From the NCBI GenBank assembly GCA_025449115.1, contig JAHLKC010000031.1:248001-312000 (forward strand): DNA of 64,000 bases. Direction: 5' to 3'. Positions 37,926-49,634 of this stretch are shown in pieces (position 1 is the first letter of the stretch; each line of letters starts with the position of its first letter). Below the pieces are notes generated by a model. That model did not search any database, was not told where the DNA came from, and saw nothing but the letters and a program-made list of their open reading frames with translations. The stretch comes from Chytridium lagenaria. Its lineage: Eukaryota > Chytridiomycota > Chytridiomycetes > Chytridiales > Chytridiaceae. The translations under genes and the position numbers were made by a program.

Positions 37926-39066
37926 CTATTCGAAATCCATTCCAATATCACGAAAAGCTTCGTCGATCAGCTGATCTATGGCAGAAGCATTGTCAACCAT
38001 TACTCCAGTACCAGTCAACCCAAACTCAGAAAGCGCTTCATCCAACTCAAAGTCCATCTATAGAAGCGTAAGCATCTTTTCTACAATGTCCAGAGCACGC
38101 GTAAATGGATGAAACTTACATCTTCAGAAAAGTACAGCTTCTCCCTAGTGCTAACATCCCTAGGATTGAACTTCGTCGCCTCCATGCATATCAAGGAATG
38201 TCTTGCTTTCCTGAGTTTACGAGTAGCCCAGCTGGCATATTTCTTGTTAAACGGGCGTAAAGTGATTTGACCATGTTGCACCGCTCGCGGCGTCTTGATA
38301 CTCATCGTTTTCGTATCAGGGTCCCAGCTAGCTTTTCTCACCCCCATAGGGTTCGGCGTGGAATACCTAAAATCTTCCAGTATTCCCATCGTTGCTTGAT
38401 ATTGGGGAGAGACCTTCAGACCGGTGACTTCATCCTAAAAGTTTAAAGGCCTTAGTTTGGAAAGTTGCTCTTAGTTCAGAAACAGCAAATTTAATTTGTA
38501 AAAGTATACCTTTAAAGCCACTCTTGTCTTTTTTACCGAAACCGTCTCTTGTCAACATCAGTGTTGTCACGCCCACGTTTCTTCAATTTCAAAGGCTCGA
38601 GCCATGCTTCCTCTTCACACTCATGTGCCCCCATGTTCAACTGCCTTGAAAGTGTTGATCCATTTTTTGGTAAATAACGATGAAAAGCAGCCCCCCCAGA
38701 AAGTTGACGCGTCGGATGTGCGATTTTTCTATAAGCTTGAATCACAGGAGGGGAAGATTGACTAAAAGCGGCTGCAGCACCTGCGACTGACTCATGCGAT
38801 ATTACGGAGTCTTGCGCCGCGACTGTCTCAGTGCAAGGCACAGCATGATCCGTGTTTCTCAACTCGGCAGGCCTCTCAACTGCAGGTGCCATAATGCTCC
38901 CAAGGCTGCTGCATGTGAGGCTCAAAGTCGGTCTCTCAACGTGACGTGTGCTTGATTTTTCCAGCTTCATCTGAGCAGCTGCGACTCTTCTTCGTGCAGC
39001 GACTCGTGGTGGTGCTTTGAATCTGATCTTGATGGAAGGCGCTGTAATGGGCTTTGCGTTATCCAT
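37926..39066 (-). CDS. Unknown lineage-specific protein, paralogue A
   Basis: The ATG at 39066 starts MDNAKPITAPSIKIRFKAPP, an Arg/Ala-rich basic N-terminus (RVAARRRVAAAQ), then a Ser/Thr-rich linker. A second exon (about 38,436-38,120) holds NPMGVRKASWDPDTK, AVQHGQITLRPFNKKY and FNPRDVSTREKLYFSED. The last exon ends with two acidic repeats, FELDEALSEFG and DQLIDEAFRDIGMDFE, at the stop 37926. A basic start with an acidic, hydrophobic-spaced end resembles a small regulatory protein with an activation-type tail, but no domain is recognised. Its neighbour B aligns along the whole length (PM-VR-A-W and the DEAF ending), so the pair is a tandem duplication. Confidence 0.6.
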
Positions 39067-40092
39067 ACAAGACTATATATAATTGATGGTATTTACGATG
39101 ATGCGAATAAGGGTGGTTAAAATGAAGTCAGAAAACAAGCAAGGATCTAACCATTGTGAATAACAATATTAAGGAGTACGAGGGAATTTCTTTTCTATCG
39201 TGTTGATCCTGTGTTAAGCACTCGATGTCCTCGTTCAAGGTGTTGAGCTATTCTGTATATCCAAAAAAAAAAGGCAAGTTGGAAATTGTGAGCTCAACGG
39301 TTCATATACTGTAAGATGTCTTACCGATAATTGATGTGGTGGTTTAATAACAAGATCGCTGGACAGGTGTGGGCGCAGTACTCGGTTGCAGATGTTGAGT
39401 TTTAGTGATGGGCAATGACGATGGTGTTCCGCAAACACCACAAGGTATAAGGCACAAGATGAAGACAATCCGAGTCGGTCAAGATCTTCAAACGTATCAT
39501 ATATCGAATGTTCAAGCCGAAGTATTGTCGTCTTGAGAAAGCCGTCTGTCAAAGTTCTTGGCCCTCTGATGCGACGTTTCCCAATGTGTATTGAAGTTAC
39601 GACGGTCTAAGAGATTCCAGAAAGACCTTTTTATTAGCAGCTCAAAATTGAGCAGTGATGGATTGTGAACGCGTGGAGTAGATGGTGTGCGCCGGCCTGT
39701 GGTTTGCGTCAGACGGTGTGATGGACGAAGTTTAAGTGAACAATATATAAATTTTTAGAGATTGACAACTGTGCTGTCAGAGCAGATACAGGGATTGATG
39801 AGGGATACGAGATTGGTTAATTCTGGTGATTGCAAGCAATAGCAGAAACTTATGGTGGAACATAATGACCAGCTGGGTCTGTATTGTAACTTTAAGGAGT
39901 GATGATATCTTTGCTAGATCTGCCTCTTTCATAAGTTTTACGTAGAGTGGCTGCCAGTCACATATCGTTACGGGATCAAAAAGGAAACATGACGAAAGTT
40001 GAAATTAACAAACGTAAATATACTGTGTTTATTAAGTCAAGACATTTAAGATATTAAGAAAAGAAAAACCAAAGTATGGTCAAGACTTCAAG
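39067..40092. other. Intergenic spacer between paralogues, duplicated with the gene
   Basis: The upstream flank of paralogue A (about 39,150-39,790) is similar to that of paralogue B (about 41,370-42,010). Shared strings include CTAACCATT, AAGAGATTCCAG, GAACGCGTGG and GAGATTGAC. No separate gene is seen in the spacer. Confidence 0.55.
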
Positions 40093-41206
40093 TTACTCAT
40101 GCATGCCATCGAAATTTAAAAACGCCTCATCAAGGTCCTGATCCATGGAAATCGTATAGTCTATATTCACGCCATCGTAAACTACCCCATTCTCGTTAAG
40201 AATATTTGCTTCTTGGTCAAAATTCTATCAAAACTATCAATAAAGCACATCCAGTAGAACTACCAGAAAAAAGAGTGCGTCAAAAAAACTCACCAAATTC
40301 TCATAAGGTCCATCAAGTATCTCATCAAGCGTAATATGATCCCGTGTCGCAACGTTTCTGAGATAATACCCAGCCATTGCTGCCGAGAATCTAGCATTCT
40401 GCAGCAGAAAACCACCCATCTCATTCACCTCGCGGCGAATAAATTGCCCGTCTTGAGGCACCACAGAATTCTTAAATGTTCCTCTGGTATTGTTCCAGAT
40501 GGCTTGCCTCACCGCCATGGGAGTGAGTTGAGGAGTGCCCGCCTTAAAAAGGACCTTCGTCCTGTGTAAGGGGCAACGAGGGAGCGGAACGCGGCGTCTG
40601 GTTCGGCGAGCCTGCGGTATCGTAGCGGGTTGCTGAGGTTAGGTGTTGAGACGATTGCAACCTATAGATTCGAGTAAAAGAAAAGGTTATTACATACACA
40701 AGCTTTAAGGATAATAAAAAGACAAGTTGTAATGAATAACTTACCTCTGTATCAATCCTCCTCCTCCTTGATCTCACACCCTCTTCCTCTGATGAACCCT
40801 CCTCATCTTGAGCGCGTCTCTTGTTCGACTTCATCTCACGCAAATCTCCGCTTCGAATCTGCTCAGATTCAACTAATTTCATCGTCAAACTCTGTGAAAG
40901 TTTTGATCTGGTCATTGGTGAGTATCGGTGAGACACAGGAAGAGGTGCAATTCTTCTTTCGAACTGAATTGTAGGATAGGAGGGAGATGGGTGTGCTGTG
41001 GTGTTGAGCGGTGTAATGATTGAGCCATTCAATATGTTAATGTCAGCGGAGAAATCGACTTGGTCCATCTGTTGAAGGGGAGCATCATGATCCGCGCTCA
41101 ATCCCTCAGGTTTCTCCACTGCAGGAGCCACAATCTCTTGATCCACACTGTAGCTCAGGCTGCCGTTGTGGGTACCTGAGGACGTACTGGCTTGCTGCTT
41201 GGTCAT
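40093..41206 (-). CDS. Unknown lineage-specific protein, paralogue B
   Basis: This is the partner of paralogue A. Shared landmarks are TPMAVRQAIW, QDGQFIRREVNEM, YYLRNVATRDHITLDEIL and the acidic end MDQDLDEAFLNFDGMHE at the stop 40093. The N-terminal half has a nuclear-localisation-like RSRRRRIDTE and NKRRAQDEEGSSEEE. Where paralogue A has its start codon (TTGTATGGATAACG), this copy reads TTTTCAAGGTAACG, so A's ATG is lost. The next ATG, at 41206 (MTKQQASTSSG), would drop the basic N-terminus, although the frame upstream still encodes KSPPTEKAPKASLRA. Either an upstream exon supplies the start or this copy is decaying. Introns lie near 40,645-40,745 and around 40,225-40,290. Confidence 0.55.
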
Positions 41207-42400
41207 ACGGTTTCTACGGTGAGACGCGCGGAGAGACGCCTTTGGTGCTTTCTCCGTTGGCGGCGATTTGATCGCCCTGTCGTTACCTTGAAAAGACTAA
41301 ATAGGGGAAATCATAATAATGCGTAATTAAAACCAGGTATGTAAAGATATGGAGAATATCGAATGACGAGCTAACCATTAAACAGTTCTCAGCACTGGTC
41401 TGTCTATAAAGATACTTTTGCGGTTGACCTGCGATAGCTAGGAGACTGACTGCGGATATTGACGAATAGTTTGGTGGATGGCAAACCTGAAGGCGTGTAC
41501 AAACACAGCTTGAGAGAGTAAGATGAACGCTCAGTTTACCATATAATGTCTTACCAATATCTGATGTGAACGCTTATGGCGCGGAATCACTGGACGGGTG
41601 TAGTATAAAGTCAATGTTTGTTTGGAGATGGTGGATGGTTAAACAGGTGAGAGGTGATGGTTTTCACAAACACCGCGAGGTGAAAACAGGTTGGATTGTT
41701 TCAATGTAAGTAAAAGGTAGTGCTAAGTGAATTGCGTAAAGTATTGCGATATGTAGACGGTTCCTTTTGCACACTTTAGGGTGTGGTGGGCAGGATTTGG
41801 GGTGTTGCGACGGTTCCAAGAGATTCCAGCAAGACTTTGTCTTTGACTGTTCAACTTTGACGATGACTTATCAACTTTCAAATATGAACGCGTGGGGCTA
41901 GGCAGTGAGCGATAGGGCTGTGGTGTGCGTAAGAGTGTTTGGATTGAAGGTCAATGGTGAAGTGCAAACAATGTAAAATTTTGGAGATTGACCACTGTTT
42001 GCTGTCAGTGCTGACGGGATTTGGGAGAATTGAGAATATAGGGAAAAACAATGGATGGATGGATTTGAAGTTGGGGTTTCTCTGCATTTTGCATGGAGGA
42101 GTTGATGGTGTCTGTTTTTCTACCCCCATCTTTATAAAATCTATGATGCCAGTATCCTTGTGGAATCTAAAGCAGTTTAATTCCACAGATAAATTCTCTA
42201 TTATTTTGCCTTGGTTTTTGGATGATTGTGTTTGTAATTTTACTGGAGAAAATGTGTGATTGTTGGACTTAAATATGAGCACCGTTTTATCTTGTAGCCA
42301 AGTAAACCTTAATTAAATAGAAAAGAGGTAGAAATAGGACAAAATAAGGGAAGGCAATCGAAGGTCGAGAAAAATGGGAAAAAAGAGAATATCCATCAAC
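41207..42400. other. Upstream flank of paralogue B, diverged duplicate
   Basis: The part up to about 42,010 resembles the flank of paralogue A in the same order. The rest is AT-rich and without a recognisable gene. Confidence 0.45.
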
Positions 42401-43690
42401 TTGGCGCGGCCTCCAGACATGACCTTCAATTTCTATCTACGAAGAAAAGCCCCGGAAGGAATACCAATAGGGATCGTCGTCAAGTCATAGCCAAAAATCC
42501 GATCGGTACAGCTGGCTCTTTGACATCCGCACCAAAAATTCCAGCCTTAAATAAAGAGTAAGATTCAAACATAAATAACAACAGCCCAAAAGTAAACCTA
42601 TCCTCCCAAGGCGAAAGGCCTCCTATCTATCTCAATACTAAATATGCATATGCCTTAAACTTGCAAAAAATAGAAGATTTTAGTTCTAGGGGGAAAGAGA
42701 AAAAGGAAGACGTGGATTATGCGAGAAACCGGGAGGATATCGAATCAAGGGCAATTTTGACCCAATAGCTAAGTTAAAAAAAAAAGAGAAAGGATGGAAA
42801 CGACTCTTAAGAAAGAAAAATGGGAAATGGGAATATGACATAAAATCTCATAACCTTGATGCGACCTTCACAATGACCTTCAAAACACCACCGCAAAGAC
42901 ACTCCCTTAAAATAAACTCTGCAAGGGATCGTCATCATTTGAAAACCCTATATTCGATCCGTACTGCTGAGGTACCTGACGTGACCCGCACAACCTCAAC
43001 CCCACAAAAACACACGGCATTCCAACAAAATAGATATTACAACCAGAAAATGGGCATCACCTCCACAGGAGAAGTGCTCCCTGTCCATCCGGTGACTCTT
43101 AGGATGTCAAAATACATACCCGCTTGAGTTTCTGTAACAGAAAAAGTGAGGGGTTTTTTGAGAAAGAGAAGAAAAACGAGATTTTGAAAGATTGGGAAGG
43201 CATCTAAATAGTGACAATACCTTGACCCAATGGCAAGAAAAGAGAAAGGAAAACAAGAAGTTAGCCGAACTGTCTCTAATAAAAGAGCAACGGGAACCGA
43301 AAAATTATTAGTAACATCATCACCTTGACGAGGCCTTCAGATGTGACTATCAATTCCTCCCCAAACGTAGCCCCGGAAGAACACTCACAAGTATCTTCGG
43401 CGCATACCTCAAAACCAATCCATAGCTGAGGTATTCCTACCGCAACCTCAGTCCCAACAATAAAGCGAAATTAGAAGATTAATAATATCAAAAGCCTGTA
43501 ATTAAGTCTATTCTTGAAAAAACTTTGACCGAACAGAAAAAAAGATAACAAAAAAAAGGGGGAAATACCGCTCATATAAAGGAATGAGGAACTGGAAAAA
43601 TAACTACAAAGCCTCATCCCGACGTGAGCTCCAGACATGAAATTCAATCCCTCCGCACCGAACAGCCTTTTCAAGGAACAAACCACAACG
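42400..43690. repeat. Degenerate repeat field, about four copies
   Basis: Four similar blocks start near 42,408, 42,868, 43,330 and 43,605. Each begins with a variant of CCTCCAGACATGACCTTCAAT, followed by a variant of CCCCGGAAGGAA and a CTCAA/CCTCA-rich tail. They are separated by A-rich spacers (AAAAGAGAAAGGAA and similar). The first three are about 460 bases apart, the last about 280. No coding sequence explains them. They may be a decayed minisatellite, a non-autonomous element or a promoter array. Confidence 0.55.
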
Positions 43691-43874
43691 CGAAAATCTC
43701 ACGACTCTGATACGCAAGACATTACTCAGAGTTAACGAGGCCGATAAGGCGATAAAGATGTTTCTATTTTCTTTGGTTAGAATTTTGCATGCGCTAAAAG
43801 GTCTAGTTTAAGTATGCATGTATGTTTATCTTTACATTTCTTTGCAGAGTAAAATAAAACTTGAAAGACTGGTA

Positions 43875-44126
43875 TTATTGGCACCAACCATCAACCACCG
43901 TCTTCCCTTTCAAAAACTCAACAAGATCTTCTTTTCCAACGTCCTGATCTTCTAATGTAGATACGCTCCTCCTAAACCAAAAGTTAGCAAGGCCCCTTTC
44001 TCAGATTCCATCACCTGTATATATACTCGCCAATCCCATTAACAATGCCATTACCATTCCTGATCAAGTATCAATCCATATAATAAACTACGAAGGACAC
44101 ACCTTAAGGAAATAGGCCGCAGGCAT
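43875..44126 (-). CDS. Possible small mitochondrial membrane protein (ATP synthase subunit K-like), low confidence
   Basis: Three tiny minus-strand exons with good splice sites are visible. The first starts ATG at 44126 (MPAAYFLK, donor GTGTGT). The second reads GMVMALLMGLASIYTGG as a hydrophobic helix. After an acceptor near 43,973 the last reads LEDQDVGKEDLVEFLKGK and ends at the stop 43875. A short N-terminus, one membrane helix and an acidic E-E-x-x-FLK tail resemble fungal ATP synthase subunit K. A frame change at the last junction is needed. Its ATG overlaps the plus-strand ATG at 44125 of the next gene, so one of the two starts is probably wrong. Confidence 0.3.
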
Positions 44127-45996
44127 GTCCATTGCGGCACATCTCGTCAACGGGATTCATGTGCAGATGAGGACCGCTGCTCCAGAACATGAACCACTCC
44201 CAAAAGGTCTCAACAAACCTCAAATCGAAAAGAGTACATTAAAGTTTGGAAAAAAGGAGGCAACGTGGCTGCGACAACAGCAGACAGGAGATCTGTTGCG
44301 GGAGTTAAGCGGTTGAGCTCCGTCACTAGACCGGATGGGAGTCAATTCTCAGGATGCCGTTCCAGCAGAGTCGAGGAGATCTGTTCGCCAATCCATCACA
44401 TCGCATCATCCCGCAGGCTTTGGACAACCTCCCTCCGTTTCTGGTTCTCGCAGCAGTGTATCGTTCACAGCGACGGGTGTTGGGATGCAGCACTCTACAG
44501 CGAGTTTACATAGACCTCCAGATCATCCTGAAGAACAAGCCCAACAGCTGACCGATGCGCCCCTCCAGGCCTTGGACTGGATCCAGAGGTGGAAAGGGAT
44601 TTGGCGATGGCGTTGACGCCTGCGGAAGCTACAGAATTGCACCAGTTGGGGTCACGGTATAAGATGGCACTTGCAATGGTGGCCCTAAAGGATCTTGAGA
44701 GAACGTTGGATTCTGAGGGGTTTTCGAAATCGTTTATTGAGACGCAGGAGCGGGAAGAAAAGACGGGCTTAGAGTGAGTTTATCTCTACATCGTATATGT
44801 CTTTATCTGCAATTGCCGTTTTCACTCTTTCTTTTCTCTGTTATTTTATAATTATACTTTTCTTGGCAACTTCCGCTTCTCCAAACATTGAGACTACACC
44901 TAACCGCCGATTCATAATAAACAGAAAAGCGAAAAGGGAATACGTTGAGCATCTTTTACGATGCGGCTTTGAAAAGTCCTCGGAAATGTATCAAAAGCTC
45001 ATGTCTTCTGCGGAATCGTCATGCACACCAATCCCTGAAAACAGCAAACGCAGCGAACGCGAATTTACCGCAAGAGAACTTGGATTACGTCAACCCGCGG
45101 TAGGAGCAAGCAGGCCTGCCTCCTTTGCAGAACTGGAGGAGATCGGCTAAAGGGTCTTTTCACTTGGGATCAACCAGAGCTTCCTCCAGAAATGGTCATC
45201 CCTGAGACCCATGCATCCTCTCCCGGAACCTCCACAGTTGCCACCTAAGCCCGAAGAATCCACACCGTTGGAAGATATGACCATGCAGGAATCGTTCAAA
45301 CCGATATTGATGATTTCGATGGTCAGCCTGAACCCCCGAAGAAGCCAAACGCATTCTGTCCTGCCCCCCATCCCTACTCGCCAAAACCCCCCCGCGTCAT
45401 GACCCGTCCCACCACTCATCACATCCCCACACGACTCTCTTCACGCACCGTCACCCCTCAAGTCTTTGCCCCTCGTCTCATGGACCAAATGAAAATTGAA
45501 GGTCAATACGGTGTACCACAATGGCAAACTCGTCCCGTCCGTAAACGTCTCCCATCCTCCTCCCACTTCGGTCTCCTCAACCCCCAATTCGCGTCAACGT
45601 ATTACCAGCAGGTTCTGGATGGCGTTGGTGGGGATGATGAAGCCAAACGGGCGGTGAGGAAGGTGTCCCCACACCGCTAGCGCCGCATAATCAGGTCCAG
45701 TTGGAAGAAAAACTTCATAAAATAGCGAAAGCAGAAGGGAGGAGAGTGGGGTTGATGTATGCGGGGTTTGATGGGAGGACGATTACGGCGAGGACGGTAA
45801 AGGAGTTGCAGGATAAGAGGATATTATTGGAGGAGCCGGTTGCTGTGAGGAAGATGGGGCGGTGAGGCAGGGCTTTACGGGGTTGCCGAGTATTGGAAAT
45901 GCGGAGGTTGGGGTTAGGAGAGATTTCAAATTAGTGGGGCATCAGGCATTTACGGCACCGCATTTTAAGGTGTTGAGAAAGTATCAGAATCTGTAG
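44125..45996 (+). CDS. Unknown soluble protein
   Basis: A plus-strand gene with one clear intron (donor after TGLE near 44,774, acceptor near 44,924) and several frame changes. Segments include PAEATELHQLGSRYKMALAM, AKREYVEHLLRCGFEKSSEM, KRSEREFTARELGLRQPAVG, FAPRLMDQMKIEGQYGVPQW and FGLLNPQFASTYYQQVL. The C-terminus reads GHQAFTAPHFKVLRKYQNL before the stop at 45994-45996. Low-complexity Ser/Pro linkers separate the helical parts. It has no membrane segment. I do not recognise the family. The start at 44125 is provisional because it overlaps an opposing ATG. Confidence 0.5.
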
Positions 45997-48947
45997 ATTC
46001 TATTTTAGAGAGGTTGTAGGATACCCGTTGTTATTGAACTTTTGAACATTTTTTTATGTAATATGCTGCTGTTGACGACTATTGATTGTATGCCATGTCG
46101 ATAAATATTGTTTCAGTAGATATTGGAGGTGGAGATCGTGGATTGTTGAATATTTCTCTTTGCAATTGTAGATATGTTTGTGCATATTAAATTATTATGA
46201 GATATTCAGAAGAGAGTTATTGGTCTAATCTATTTTCTGCATGCACATTTAAATATCATGTCAACGATTCACCAGGCATTTGTTTGCGGAGCACCACCAC
46301 GGTATATATCTCAGATTTTGTATTGAATTAAGTATTGTTATCCCGTACTTTTGCCTAAGGAATTAAATACTGTTAGCCTGAACTTTTCAGTCCGTCTAAC
46401 TTTCCTGAGATTATATATCTAGCGGACCCCGGAAACTAATGACCCAAGTCCCGTCTATACAAAGCACCCAGGTCGCCAGTATGATCTTTTAGCTTTCGTT
46501 GTTCAACATAAAATTTTAGTGATGCGCTGAAAATGTACTGAGTGCGGACATGTGATGAAACAATAAACCAAGAATTCACCAGGTATTCAGCAGACACGTA
46601 TTCTACATCAACATCAACATAAAAGAAGCTAAGAGATGAAAACCAACCAGTCGCCAATTAAACTTCTTACGGATGGCCGAAAATCGTCAGGTAAATCCAT
46701 CTTATCCACATTGGATTAATACATCATGATCCCAACCCGAATCATTACTTATTTCTTTATAGATACAAATCTACATAATAACAAGGGCAAAAAGTTCATA
46801 AATGCCTTTGTGAAGCTTAGGTTATTTGCGTACATGTTTGATTATCAACGGCACGCTATGTAAACTGTAAACTACGCCCAGGTTCATATAAAGCTTTCGG
46901 ACAGGTAATATAAGTATTTCGAGCTTTTTCTAATTGAATTTACAGGAAACCTTGTCGTAACTTGAGATATCTTGATTTTTTGATTATGTTTACCAACCAA
47001 GCTGCTTAGTATAAAAAAGGTAAATTTAAATTGATTTCGTGCCATTTACTTCACTTGTGGCCTTAAAATGTATTGCGAGGATATGGGAAATGTTGTATTG
47101 AGGTATTCGAACCTGATAACTTTGAAAAACTGTCGAGAAATCCTTATCACGTCTACACTGCTAAAAATTTTGATTTTAACATTCATCCCCAGACTACAAA
47201 TAATTTCTAGATTTTCCTTCGATATGACTTTCTACACACGTTTGCTGTCCATCCATGTAGAGTTTACAGTATATAGTTTTTTTTCTCTGTAAACGTATTT
47301 AATATTAAATGGTACCAGACCGTTGGTTGTGAGAATCTAGGTTGAATTATACGAGATCGGTACGTAGAATCATTATAGTTCCTTTTAACAATCTATTTAG
47401 ATGTAGATAATTAATAATATGGTAGGATTCGAGATCTTTTGGGTTTCATGAAACTCACGTCATTTGCAGTTAGCGCGCAATGTGGGCATTTTTCTTTAAA
47501 TTCGGAGTGACGTATATGGGGAGGATATGGTTATAATGCCATACGTGAAATTTGAAGGTTTTTGGGTAGAGTTTTTGGGAACTTTTGAACTTGCTATTAT
47601 TTTGGGCAACATGATTGATAACTTTTTGTCACAACTTTCAAGCTTTCAATCAGATCGACGGGTTTTTGTGATAACAAGAAAAGGTTTTGCGAGATATTGG
47701 GGAAACGCTTGCTTGTGAAATCGTAAGCGATTGGTAGCGAATTTGGCTATAATCAGGATAGGCTTTCAAAAAAAGTTCTCGTTTCGGTATGATTTCTTAT
47801 TAAGGCTCAAGCGAGTAACCTGGAAAAAGTTTGTGATGACGGCCTTGATGCGTCGTTTCTGATGTAGGAAATCTGTGATCGGCAAAAGTCCCAGTTATGA
47901 AATGTGAACTTGGTGGTCGATAAGCCAAGTCCTTGACGACTAAATAAAGATCATGGCATGATTGGGGCGTTTATTTTCAGTTTTACATTCATATCAAACC
48001 ACGTTTGTGCGGATCATGTGTTTTTGATTTCCAAACGCATGGTTTGCCTTGGATGTTGCCGAAAATGCAAAGTTTTCACGCCTGGCTGAGATGATGTTAC
48101 TTTTGGTTGGCCGGGCGTAACTGAGCGTTAACTTTACGTTATTAAATACTTCAAGGCTTATCACGATTAGAATTCAGTGATTTCGTTTGTGTATGTTGTT
48201 TCAACTGTTCTGTTGACCCCAACCACATCCACAACCACAACAGTTGAATCGGCCGGTTCACACAGACAGTAATTTATTTCATTATTACATGCACCAAATG
48301 TTGATATCTGAAGAACCTAGCGTCCACCAACGCTGATTCCGAGCAGTTGTGAGCTACTAGTACTTCCAACCTCGCCCGTTACTGCACCTTACCCTTCCTC
48401 ACACCTTTCACTTGAGGAGACCAAATTTCAGGCCCTATAATAATCTTGGGATTGTCAGATTCTAGCCAATGAGCGATTTTAGAATATTATTTTTATTTTT
48501 GGGATATATAAGACCAGCGTGGCCTGTTTGTTTTCCCCTTCAGAGCCACACTGAGGTCCAAAAATTCAAGGTTAGCAGCATTCCTCCACTCCACTCCTCT
48601 CACTCCATCAATCCCATCCATCCTCCACCCTCTATCCCCCTGCCCCTCTGTCTATTCTCTACCCCCCCCCCCCCCCTCCCCCTTTGCCCCTCTACCCTCT
48701 TCTGCGTATGATATATATACTAATGCATTCCGTCTCTCATTACCACATCACACATCCACACACACACACACGCACACCAACACTCCATCTGACCTCATTG
48801 CCCAAGCGTCGGCTATCCTACTGGCACCACCCCTTCAGCCCTTAGGTCGCGGTCGACGGATCAAGATTTATCGACGGATCAAGATTTATATTTATATGGG
48901 ATTTGCTTTTGTTTTTGGTGTTTTTTTTTATTGTTCTATGGAACGAT
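45997..48947. other. AT-rich gene-free stretch next to the retrotransposon cluster
   Basis: No coding sequence or RNA is recognised over about 3 kb. Near 48,650 there is a C homopolymer of about 16, flanked by TCC/CCT-rich DNA. An ACACAC run lies near 48,760-48,775. An 18-bp direct repeat (CGACGGATCAAGATTTAT, twice) lies at about 48,853-48,888, just before the presumed Copia LTR. The base composition suggests old intergenic or degraded mobile DNA. Confidence 0.45.
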
Positions 48948-49440
48948 TGTTAAAGTTCATTGTTATTTGTTTATCTTTTATTAAGACAATTCTGTTTATT
49001 TGTTTGTACTCAGTTTGTCTTACCCCTTTATCTTTCTTGTTCGGTGTGTACTTCCCTGCGTGACCTCCCAAAGTATTGCTGGCAATACGAGGGACTTAGC
49101 ATAGGGAAAAGGGCACCGACGAGAAGATATTTGGAAGATTCTTTATACACTTGTTTATTTCGTTATCATGTTTTATTCAATGGTTTGTTTAATGGGTGCC
49201 GAGGACTATTGCCTTGAATAGCCTCGGCAGAGCAGAAGAAGGGGAGTTGGAAGAGTTGATAGAAGGAGATAGGGAAAGGGTTAGGGAAAGTGCACGTCTA
49301 ATGGAAGGGTGGAGGGAAATTGGAAAGACGCGTTGTTCGCGTATAAAAGGGAGTATGTTCCCCTGTTTGTTTTATATCACTTTGAATACATCCTATCAAC
49401 TCTACTAGAACAACTTCATTTAAACGATTAAAACGAATAA
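48948..49440 (+). repeat. Presumed 5' LTR of the Ty1/Copia element (ends approximate)
   Basis: This segment directly precedes the gag reading frame. It has promoter features: GCGTATAAAAGGG near 49,339-49,351 and a downstream leader. TGTTAA near 48,948 is a candidate 5' end. It contains a near-perfect hairpin at 49198-49228. The second LTR is missing, so the borders cannot be fixed by comparison. Confidence 0.45.
49198..49228. other. Hairpin within the presumed Copia LTR
   Basis: GCCGAGG and CTATT on the left pair with AATAG and CCTCGGC on the right across a six-base loop, with one unpaired A. It lies about 110 bases upstream of the TATA-like site. Confidence 0.7.
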
Positions 49441-49634
49441 GGTAGGTTTAACCTGCCTTGACCGGGAGCACTTGCTCGCCGTGTATTTCACTTTACTACT
49501 TTCTTTTCTTTTGTACTTTAACAGTTATGAGCCCCGTTGACACTCTACAAACCCCTTTGCATCATCAAAATTATTACCCTACCACTTCTCACACTCTTTA
49601 CCCAATCCTTCAACCACTCCACACCCATTCAGCA

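Noticed and set aside
42400..43690. CRISPR array
   Set aside because: Repeats are long, degenerate and without uniform spacers, and the genome is eukaryotic.
48650..48680. C-homopolymer as telomere or G-quadruplex array
   Set aside because: A single run of about 16 C in C-rich DNA without telomere-type units; length may also be unreliable.
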